From Proteobacteria bacterium UBA6908 (GTDB lineage: Bacteria; Pseudomonadota; Gammaproteobacteria; Acidiferrobacterales; UBA6901), in assembly GCA_002451085.1 (NCBI GenBank), contig DKBE01000068.1:1-11193 (forward strand): DNA of 11,193 nt, given 5' to 3'. The translations under genes were made by a program, and so were the position numbers. Of the stretch, positions 5,775-11,193 are shown piece by piece. The first letter of the stretch is position 1. The number at the start of each line of letters is the position of its first letter. The notes under the pieces were generated by a model. It was not told the DNA's origin. It searched no databases and saw nothing but the letters and a program-made list of their open reading frames with translations.

Positions 5775-7010
5775 ATGGGTTCCCTGGTCAACAAGCGCAT
5801 TCTCCTTGGCGTCACCGGCGGTATCGCGGCGTATAAAAGCGCCGACCTTGTCCGTCGTCTGCGTGAAGCTGGAGCAGAAGTTCGCGTGGTAATGACCGAT
5901 GCGGCCACCGAGTTCATTACGGAACTGACGTTGCAGGCAGTCAGCGGCTACCCCGTGCATCGTCATTTGCTTGATCCCGAAGCCGAGGCAGGGATGAGCC
6001 ACATCGAGCTTGCGCGTTGGGCAGATGCCATTCTGGTCGCACCGGCCACGGCCGACTTTCTGGCACGACTGGTGCAAGGTCGTGGCGATGACCTGCTGGC
6101 CACACTATGCCTGGCGACAAGCGCACCGATGGCCGTAGCACCAGCCATGAATCAACAGATGTGGCGCCATCCGGCAACCCAGCAGAATGTCGACAGCCTG
6201 CGACACCGCGGGGTGCAGATATTCGGCCCTGGTGAAGGTTCTCAGGCCTGCGGTGATGTCGGCCCGGGACGGCTCTTGGAACCGGCGGAGCTGGCGCAGC
6301 TGACTGCAGGACTATTTCAGACCGGTGTGCTGGACGGCGTAACCGTCATGGTCACTGCCGGTCCAACCTGGGAAGCCATCGACCCGGTTCGCGGACTGAC
6401 CAATAAGAGTTCTGGAAAGATGGGTTATGCAATTGCCACGGCGGCGGCTGAAGGCGGTGCCCGGGTGATCCTGATTTCCGGACCAGTATCACTGACCCCG
6501 CCGGATCGGGTAGAGACCGTGCCGGTCGTCAGCGCTCAGGACATGTTTGATGCCGTTCATGCCCGCATCGACCAGATTGATCTATATATTGGAGTGGCCG
6601 CCGTTGCTGACTATCGTCCCGTGTCGGTTGCACCGCACAAGCTCAAGAAGACTGCGGACAGCATGAATCTGGAACTGGTGCGAAATCCCGATATCCTCGC
6701 CAGCGTGGCGGCGCTGCCATCGGCGCCATTTACAGTCGGATTTGCCGCTGAGACCAATGATCTCGAAATGGCGGCCCGGCACAAACTCGAAGCCAAGCGC
6801 ATCGACCTTGTCTGCGCCAACCTGGTGGGTGGTGATGAAGGCGGTTTCGGTGCTGATGAGAACCGGTTGTTGCTCGTTGACCGCGAAGGCACCACGGAAT
6901 TGCCGTTGGCAGCGAAATCCCGGCTGGCGCGCGACCTGATTCACCACATTTCCAGGAAGTTTCATGCAAAAAATCGCACTCAAGATACTCGACGCGCGCA
7001 TCGGCGATAG
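5775..7010 (+). CDS. coaBC: Bifunctional phosphopantothenoylcysteine synthetase/decarboxylase (411 aa)
   Basis: This enzyme carries out two steps of coenzyme A synthesis: joining 4'-phosphopantothenate to cysteine (CTP-dependent, CoaB) and decarboxylating the product to 4'-phosphopantetheine (FMN-dependent, CoaC). The N-terminal CoaC part begins [19 protein letters not shown]. It carries H76 ([10 protein letters not shown]), PAMN with N126, and [11 protein letters not shown] with C159, corresponding to the known catalytic His, Asn and Cys. The CoaB part starts near 190 ([21 protein letters not shown]210), with AAVADYRP and the lysine cluster HKLKK at 288-292. The ATG at 5775 is chosen since the conserved sequence starts right behind it; the frame is open upstream to 5628 but shows no homology. 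There is no ribosome-binding site. The last 47 bases overlap dut, giving a basic tail ending RRAHRR. Confidence 0.97.
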   Translation: MGSLVNKRILLGVTGGIAAYKSADLVRRLREAGAEVRVVMTDAATEFITELTLQAVSGYPVHRHLLDPEAEAGMSHIELARWADAILVAPATADFLARLVQGRGDDLLATLCLATSAPMAVAPAMNQQMWRHPATQQNVDSLRHRGVQIFGPGEGSQACGDVGPGRLLEPAELAQLTAGLFQTGVLDGVTVMVTAGPTWEAIDPVRGLTNKSSGKMGYAIATAAAEGGARVILISGPVSLTPPDRVETVPVVSAQDMFDAVHARIDQIDLYIGVAAVADYRPVSVAPHKLKKTADSMNLELVRNPDILASVAALPSAPFTVGFAAETNDLEMAARHKLEAKRIDLVCANLVGGDEGGFGADENRLLLVDREGTTELPLAAKSRLARDLIHHISRKFHAKNRTQDTRRAHRR

Positions 7011-7422
7011 TTTTCCGCTGCCCCGTTATGGCACGGACGGTGCCGCCGGCCTCGACATGATCGCCTGCCTCGACGAATCTCTGGTACTCAAACCAGGCGA
7101 CACTCACCTGATCCCAACCGGCATCGCCATTCATATTGGCGATCCTGGACTGGCGGCGGTGCTGCTGCCACGTTCCGGCCTTGGCCACAAACACGGAATC
7201 GTTCTCGGTAACCTTGTTGGCCTGATTGATTCTGACTATCAGGGCCAGATTTTCGTGTCGTGCTGGAATCGTGGCCATCAGGCATTCACTATTGAGCCGG
7301 GTGACCGCATCGCCCAGATGGTCTTTGTTCCGATCGTCAAGGCCGGGTTCGAGATTGTTGCGGATTTCGATGCCAGCCAACGCGGTAGTGGCGGCTTCGG
7401 TCATACCGGAATCAAAAACTGA
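6964..7422 (+). CDS. dut: Deoxyuridine 5'-triphosphate nucleotidohydrolase, dUTPase (152 aa)
   Basis: The enzyme hydrolyses dUTP to dUMP and pyrophosphate, keeping uracil out of DNA and feeding thymidylate synthesis. It is normally a homotrimer. All five motifs are visible: AGLDM at 28-32, PRSGLG at 69-74, [13 protein letters not shown] at 82-94 with the general-base Asp (D91), GDRIAQMVF at 113-121, and the P-loop-like [10 protein letters not shown] at 140-149. Length equals that of E. coli Dut. AGGAAG (6954-6959) is its ribosome-binding site, lying inside coaBC. The ATG lies 47 bases before the coaBC stop, so the two genes are cotranscribed and probably translationally coupled. Confidence 0.97.
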   Translation: MQKIALKILDARIGDSFPLPRYGTDGAAGLDMIACLDESLVLKPGDTHLIPTGIAIHIGDPGLAAVLLPRSGLGHKHGIVLGNLVGLIDSDYQGQIFVSCWNRGHQAFTIEPGDRIAQMVFVPIVKAGFEIVADFDASQRGSGGFGHTGIKN

Positions 7423-7444
7423 TCACTTTCACTCCGGTGTCTTC

Positions 7445-8941
7445 GTGAAAATCCGTCTTGCACATCTCTGGAATGTCGGCACTACCCTGCTGGTATTGGG
7501 ATTGCTCTGTGCCGCCGCTGCCACCTTCATGTTGACCACCGTCAATAATGAAGCCAATAGCCACCAGCGCGCTGAAACCGCTGCACAGTTGTTGTCGGCC
7601 CAATTGACAACACAGCTGGCACCCTATCGGAATGCAGCACAGAAATTGGCGCAACGTACGGCGGAGCAACGTCTGCTGACCGGCAAGAAACTGGTGGAAC
7701 GTGCCAGCATCCTCGACGCCAAGGGATCCGCACTGCCGCGGGTACTAAAAGTCAGACTGGTACCTGCCGGCACCAGCAAGCGTGATTCCGCGCTGCCCGA
7801 GATGACGTACGTATGTCTGGACCTGTTGGAACGCAGTGAGCGCGGCGAGAATGTTCCGAAACTGGAACTGCACCTGCCCGAAACCCCATCCGAACATATC
7901 GATGTCTTTGCGCCAATCGTTGACAGCACCAATCCCAAGCAGGTCGCCGGGCATGTGCTGCTGAATATCGACCCGTCCGTGGTGACTTCGGTGCTGGCCG
8001 GCCTGCCGGCCGAGACTGGCTACGCCGAGCTGCATCAGCCGACCCCCCAGGGCCAGGCACTGGTGCTGGCCAGCGGTGGCGATCCGACACTCAAGATCTC
8101 TACCCCTGCAATCCAGCACCCATTCCCCGATACCGGGTGGACGCTGGCCATCTGGCCCGCCCACCGGGTGAACACGGCTATGGCGCACAATACCGGTTTA
8201 TGGCTGGCCATGGCTGTCCTGGCGGTCACACTTCTGGTGCTGTCGCTGGCCATTCCTCGGCGAATGATCATGTCTGCGTTCCAGAACGATTCGGAAGTCA
8301 TGACCGCAATGTTCAATGACATTCGCAACGGCGTGCTGATGGAACAGTATCCCTTCCGACTTGATGAATTTCGCCAGCTGGCGAAGCCCTTGCGCACATC
8401 CGGCGAGGCCATGCTCGAGCATCTCCGCAGCCTGGAGAAACAGACTCAGACCGATGTCCTGACCGGAGCCGCCACCCTGCCATACTTCACCAGCCGGTTG
8501 AAACGGATCTTTCAGCAGGCCCAGACCGGATTTACCTCGGCGCTGCTGCTTGCAGATATCGATCAATTCAAGGACATCGTGGCACAGCAAGGCCCCACGG
8601 GTTCGGATCGCCTGCTAAAGCATTTTGCCGGACAATTGATTGAGGCCGTCCGGCAAAGCGACGTTGTGGCCCGCCTGGAAGGGGGGCGATTTGCCGTGCT
8701 GTTCCCCATGGCCGATCTGAAAAAAATCGAACCCATCGTGCAGCGTCTACGCACCCATCTCGACCTGGCGTTTAATTCCGGCAAGGGCGCGCCGACTCCC
8801 TTCACCTGGAGTGCCGGACTCACGGTGATTACTGCGACCGATACCCGACCCCAGGACTCCCTGGCCCGCGCCAATGCCGCCCTTCAGACTGCCCGACAGG
8901 AAGGTGGCAACATGACCATAACGCAACCACCGGAAGCCTGA
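7445..8941 (+). CDS. Membrane sensor protein with degenerate GGDEF domain (498 aa)
   Basis: This is an inner-membrane protein with a short cytoplasmic N-terminus, TM1 at about 11-30, a periplasmic domain of about 215 residues, and TM2 at about 249-271. A short linker leads to a GGDEF-like domain from D337 (DVLTGAATLPYF) to near the end. The DxD motif is kept (D371-I-D373-QFK), but the signature is EGGRF (412-416) instead of GG(D/E)EF. The second metal ligand and catalytic Glu are therefore missing, and cyclase activity is unlikely. The inhibitory-site motif RxxD (R403-D406) is intact, five residues before the signature, so it may bind c-di-GMP. The periplasmic part resembles a CACHE-like sensor and, from memory, the N-terminal extension of long AlgC proteins. 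The start is the GTG at 7445, 22 bases after dut; the next ATG would remove most of TM1, and the open frame upstream overlaps dut. It lies between dut and algC and is probably cotranscribed with both. Confidence 0.85.
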   Translation: MKIRLAHLWNVGTTLLVLGLLCAAAATFMLTTVNNEANSHQRAETAAQLLSAQLTTQLAPYRNAAQKLAQRTAEQRLLTGKKLVERASILDAKGSALPRVLKVRLVPAGTSKRDSALPEMTYVCLDLLERSERGENVPKLELHLPETPSEHIDVFAPIVDSTNPKQVAGHVLLNIDPSVVTSVLAGLPAETGYAELHQPTPQGQALVLASGGDPTLKISTPAIQHPFPDTGWTLAIWPAHRVNTAMAHNTGLWLAMAVLAVTLLVLSLAIPRRMIMSAFQNDSEVMTAMFNDIRNGVLMEQYPFRLDEFRQLAKPLRTSGEAMLEHLRSLEKQTQTDVLTGAATLPYFTSRLKRIFQQAQTGFTSALLLADIDQFKDIVAQQGPTGSDRLLKHFAGQLIEAVRQSDVVARLEGGRFAVLFPMADLKKIEPIVQRLRTHLDLAFNSGKGAPTPFTWSAGLTVITATDTRPQDSLARANAALQTARQEGGNMTITQPPEA

Positions 8942-8973
8942 TTCGCTTCGCAACGCGAGTGCCGGCAGGTAGA

Positions 8974-9009
8974 ATGACAGCTGTCCCCGTTCTGGAACCG
9001 CTCCTGTGA
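8974..9009 (+). CDS. Possible 11-codon leader ORF coupled to algC
   Basis: ATG at 8974, preceded by CAGGTAGA (AGG with suitable spacing), opens a frame encoding MTAVPVLEPLL and stops at TGA 9007-9009. The stop overlaps the GTG start of algC as GTGA. algC itself has only a weak GGAA in front, so translation may reach it by coupling. The frame is too short for coding statistics, so it may be chance. Confidence 0.25.
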   Translation: MTAVPVLEPLL

Positions 9010-10403
9010 CATCAACGACTGTTTCGTCACCCTTCCTGCCTCCTGAAATTTTCAAGGCCTACGATATTCGCGGGATCGTTGGCCAGACTCTCACAACCGC
9101 TATCGTCGAGCGCATAGGCCATGCCATCGGCAGCGAAGCCCGGGCGCGCCAGCATGCGCGCGTTGTCGTAGGACGTGATGGACGAATATCGGGTCCTGAC
9201 CTGATTGCGGCACTATCGCGTGGACTCGCGGCTGCCGGTTGCGATGTGATCGATATCGGCATGGTACCGACGCCGGTGCTGTACTTCGCCACTCATCATC
9301 TTGGCACCCATACCGGAGTGGCCGTCACCGGCAGCCATAACCCCCCGGATTACAACGGGCTCAAGATGATGATCGCCGGGGATACCCTGTCAGGCGAGGC
9401 AATCCAGAAGCTGCGCGAACGGATCGAGCGCAATGACCTGACCCATGGCGCTGGCAACATCACACATGCCGATGTGCGCGGCGCGTATCTTGACCGGATC
9501 GCTGGTGATGTAAAGATCGGGCGCAAATTGAAGATCGCCATTGACTGTGGCAACGGCGTCGCGGGTGAGTTGGCTCCACAGCTCTATCGGCGTCTTGGAT
9601 GCGAAGTCACGGAACTATTCTGCCAGGTGGATGGCACCTTTCCCAACCACCATCCGGATCCGGCCAAACCCGAAAATCTCAAGGACCTGATCGTCGAAGT
9701 GACGCGTGGCGGTTATGACGTCGGACTGGCCTTTGATGGCGACGGTGATCGCTGTGGCGTCATTTCACCGGATGGCTCAATCATCTGGCCCGATCGGCAA
9801 ATGATCCTGTATGCCCGTGACGTACTGTCCCGCCACCCGGGCGCTGAAATCATCTATGACGTCAAGTGTTCACGCACTCTGGACGCCGAGATCCGCAAGG
9901 CCGGTGGCAAACCCACCATGTGGAAAACCGGGCATTCCTTCATCAAGGCCAAGCTCAGGGAAAGCGGCGCGCTGCTGGCCGGCGAAATGAGCGGGCACAC
10001 CTTTTTCAAGGAACGCTGGTATGGATTCGATGATGGACTTTATACCGGCGCCCGTCTGCTGGAGCTGTTATCCCACGACAGTCGCAAGCCGACTGAAATC
10101 TTTGCCGGCCTGCCCAATACCGTGAATACGCCGGAACTGAACCTCAAATTCGCCGAAGGCGAGCATTACGCCTTCATGAAGAAACTGCTGGCGGCCGCGG
10201 ACTTTACGGATGCCCGTGTCACCACGATAGATGGTCTACGAGCGGACTTTCCAGACGGGTTTGGCCTGGTCCGCGCTTCCAACACCACCCCGGTGCTGGT
10301 CTTTCGGTTTGAGGGGGACACCAGTGAAGCGATAGAGCGGATTCAACAACGGTTCCGCAAGCTCCTGGAACAGGTACAGCCGGGAATTCGAGTCCCGTTC
10401 TGA
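9006..10403 (+). CDS. algC: Phosphomannomutase/phosphoglucomutase (465 aa)
   Basis: The enzyme interconverts 6-phospho and 1-phospho forms of mannose and glucose, supplying GDP-mannose and UDP-glucose precursors for exopolysaccharide and LPS. The four-domain alpha-D-phosphohexomutase layout is complete. The phosphoserine loop TGSHNPPDYNG has S110, the metal loop is DGDGDR with D244/D246/D248, the sugar-specificity loop is GEMSGHTFFKERWYG (326-340), and the phosphate-binding loop is RASNTTP (423-429). Length and residue numbering differ by only two from Pseudomonas aeruginosa AlgC (S108, D242/244/246). The start is GTG 9006, because PEIFKAYDIRG follows directly and the frame has no better start. 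It is the short form without an N-terminal membrane extension; the membrane protein just upstream may take that role. The order coaBC-dut-x-algC is as in Pseudomonas, where no separate gene lies between dut and algC. Confidence 0.95.
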   Translation: MTSTTVSSPFLPPEIFKAYDIRGIVGQTLTTAIVERIGHAIGSEARARQHARVVVGRDGRISGPDLIAALSRGLAAAGCDVIDIGMVPTPVLYFATHHLGTHTGVAVTGSHNPPDYNGLKMMIAGDTLSGEAIQKLRERIERNDLTHGAGNITHADVRGAYLDRIAGDVKIGRKLKIAIDCGNGVAGELAPQLYRRLGCEVTELFCQVDGTFPNHHPDPAKPENLKDLIVEVTRGGYDVGLAFDGDGDRCGVISPDGSIIWPDRQMILYARDVLSRHPGAEIIYDVKCSRTLDAEIRKAGGKPTMWKTGHSFIKAKLRESGALLAGEMSGHTFFKERWYGFDDGLYTGARLLELLSHDSRKPTEIFAGLPNTVNTPELNLKFAEGEHYAFMKKLLAAADFTDARVTTIDGLRADFPDGFGLVRASNTTPVLVFRFEGDTSEAIERIQQRFRKLLEQVQPGIRVPF

Positions 10404-10456
10404 TCTGTTATTGACTCCATCCATTGACGATTGAATTCCGGTATTTATTCCAGATC

Positions 10457-10470
10457 GAAAAATATTTTTC
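10457..10470. repeat. AT-rich 14-bp perfect palindrome
   Basis: GAAAAATATTTTTC is fully self-complementary and lies in the 164-base gap between algC and the DsrE-family gene. It could be a regulator site or a bent AT-rich segment. I found no convincing -35/-10 pair around it. Confidence 0.4.
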
Positions 10471-10513
10471 CAGTCTATTGTCAAACGAACACACTTGCAG
10501 GAAGCTGATGTGG

Positions 10514-10531
10514 TGCCCGATTGATCGGGCA
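10514..10531 (+). terminator. Hairpin between algC and the DsrE-family gene, weak terminator or leader element
   Basis: TGCCCGA (10514-10520) and TCGGGCA (10525-10531) form a 7-bp stem with a TTGA loop. It is followed by TGCTAATTCTTTC, a poor T tract. It may end the algC transcript, or be a structure in the 5' leader of the next gene, whose ATG is 36 bases on. Confidence 0.35.
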
Positions 10532-10567
10532 TGCTAATTCTTTCGAGACAGATCACAGGAGATATAC

Positions 10568-10996
10568 ATGCGTTACTTTTCCATCCTTCTTCGCACAATC
10601 TTTGCCGGCCTGATCGCGCTGGGTATCCTGTCTGGCGCTGCCCAGGCTGGTGAGAAACAAGGTCTGGTTCTGCAGGTCAGCGATGACAGCCCGGCGGTCT
10701 GGAACCAGGCCCTGAACAATGCCATGAACGTCGTTCAGGAACTGGGTGAGGACAAGGTGCAGGTCGAGATCGTGGCCTACGGCCCCGGGCTCAAGATGCT
10801 TAAGTTCGATTCCGAGGTGAATAATCGCCTGACCGACGCCAGCAAAAAGGGGATTACGCTGGCGGCCTGTGGCAACACCATGAAAAAGACCAAAGTCACG
10901 GCCAAGGACCTGCATGCCAACGCAAAAGTTGTCCCCGCCGGTGTGGTTGAAATCATGAACAAGCAAAAGGAAGGCTGGGCTTACGTAAAACCGTAA
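10568..10996 (+). CDS. DsrE-family protein with signal peptide (142 aa)
   Basis: This is a small periplasmic protein of the DsrE/DsrF-like family. Family members in the cytoplasm carry sulfur on a conserved cysteine; the role of the exported forms is unknown. Residues 1-27 are a Sec signal peptide: basic start MRYFSILLR, a hydrophobic core IFAGLIALGIL, and a likely cleavage site AQA before G28. The mature part has the Rossmann-like pattern LVLQVSDD (33-40), VEIVAYGPGL (66-75), and ITLAACGNTM with its single cysteine C101, where the sulfur-carrying Cys of the family lies. C-terminally VVPAGVVEIMNKQKEGWAYVKP is typical. AGGAGA, 5 bases before the ATG, is a very good ribosome-binding site. The gene seems monocistronic and ends in the terminator at 11018. 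No dsr, sox or tus genes are visible nearby, so a sulfur role rests on family only. Confidence 0.85.
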   Translation: MRYFSILLRTIFAGLIALGILSGAAQAGEKQGLVLQVSDDSPAVWNQALNNAMNVVQELGEDKVQVEIVAYGPGLKMLKFDSEVNNRLTDASKKGITLAACGNTMKKTKVTAKDLHANAKVVPAGVVEIMNKQKEGWAYVKP

Positions 10997-11017
10997 TCCA
11001 CCCGATCTTGTTTAAAG

Positions 11018-11048
11018 CAAAGGGCGCCACAGGCGCCCTTTGTGTTTT
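11018..11048 (+). terminator. Terminator of the DsrE-family gene
   Basis: An 11-bp perfect stem, CAAAGGGCGCC (11018-11028) with GGCGCCCTTTG (11032-11042), has an ACA loop and is followed by TGTTTT. It lies between the DsrE gene and dcd, which converge, and may serve both, although the minus-strand side has only a broken T run. Confidence 0.85.
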
Positions 11049-11067
11049 ATCGCAGGCCCGACACGTA

Positions 11068-11193
11068 TCAGGTCTTGGGCAAGGTCACCCCGGTCTGGCC
11101 CTGGTACTTGCCGCCGCGATCCTTGTAAGACGTTTCGCAGACCTCGTCGCTTTCGAAGAACAGCATCTGCGCCACACCTTCGTTGGCGTAGAT
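11068..11193 (-). CDS. dcd: dCTP deaminase, C-terminal 41 residues (cut by the window edge)
   Basis: The enzyme deaminates dCTP to dUTP, which Dut then converts to dUMP for thymidylate synthesis. Only the C-terminus is in the window. It reads [20 protein letters not shown] and then [21 protein letters not shown], with the closing [12 protein letters not shown] that is characteristic of proteobacterial Dcd and forms the lid over the nucleotide. The fold is related to that of dUTPase (compare GVAQMLF with RIAQMVF in Dut of this window), but the end sequence is specific to Dcd. It converges with the DsrE-family gene. Confidence 0.93.
   Translation of the reverse strand: MYANEGVAQMLFFESDEVCETSYKDRGGKYQGQTGVTLPKT

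Noticed and set aside
7226..7444. Upstream extension of the degenerate GGDEF protein
   Set aside because: It lies inside dut in another frame; the GTG at 7445 directly precedes the first TM segment.
8453..8938. Active diguanylate cyclase
   Set aside because: The signature reads EGGRF, so the catalytic Glu and a metal ligand are absent.
1..11193. CRISPR array, prophage, insertion sequence or tRNA-linked island
   Set aside because: No regular repeat-spacer units, transposase or integrase frames, terminal inverted repeats or tRNA genes were seen; most of the window is conserved chromosomal synteny.

Overview
The window looks like chromosomal DNA of a gammaproteobacterium of moderate to high GC content. 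The main evidence is gene order: rpmG-rpmB-radC on the minus strand, divergent from coaBC-dut-(membrane protein)-algC on the plus strand. This is the conserved neighbourhood known from Escherichia coli (radC-rpmB-rpmG / dfp-dut) and Pseudomonas (coaC-dut-algC). A secreted DsrE-family protein is compatible with, but does not prove, a sulfur-metabolising lineage. I saw no mobile element, CRISPR array, tRNA or rRNA.

Layout. Positions 1-25 are the terminator of a gene outside the window. An HNH endonuclease gene (50-658, minus) is divergent from a 1071-residue regulator (839-4054, plus). The regulator has a MalT-like ATPase at the N-terminus and a SARP-type winged helix plus BTAD domain at the C-terminus. 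Between its stop codon and two back-to-back terminators (4296-4365) lie about 240 bases with no convincing gene. They hold two tandem 11-bp direct repeats, placed as SARP activators are known to require in front of a -10-like box, followed by a chain of hairpins that ends in a perfect 11-bp terminator. I read this as a candidate regulator-controlled small RNA; it is the least explained part of the window.

The minus-strand cluster rpmG-rpmB (4386-4800) has its own extended -10 promoter with a GC-rich discriminator. radC (5023-5697) lies upstream of it. The 77-base gap between radC and coaBC holds a promoter so close to the coaBC ATG that the mRNA is probably leaderless. coaBC (coenzyme A synthesis) overlaps dut (dUTPase) by 47 bases. 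Next come a two-TM protein with a degenerate GGDEF domain (EGGRF in place of GGDEF, I-site RxxD kept) and algC (phosphomannomutase/phosphoglucomutase). algC may be coupled to an 11-codon leader ORF. The degenerate GGDEF protein beside algC suggests a c-di-GMP link to exopolysaccharide or LPS precursor supply.

The right end holds a secreted DsrE-family protein (10568-10996), a terminator, and the 3' end of dcd (dCTP deaminase, minus). dcd and dut together supply dUMP for thymidylate synthesis, although here they are separate transcription units.
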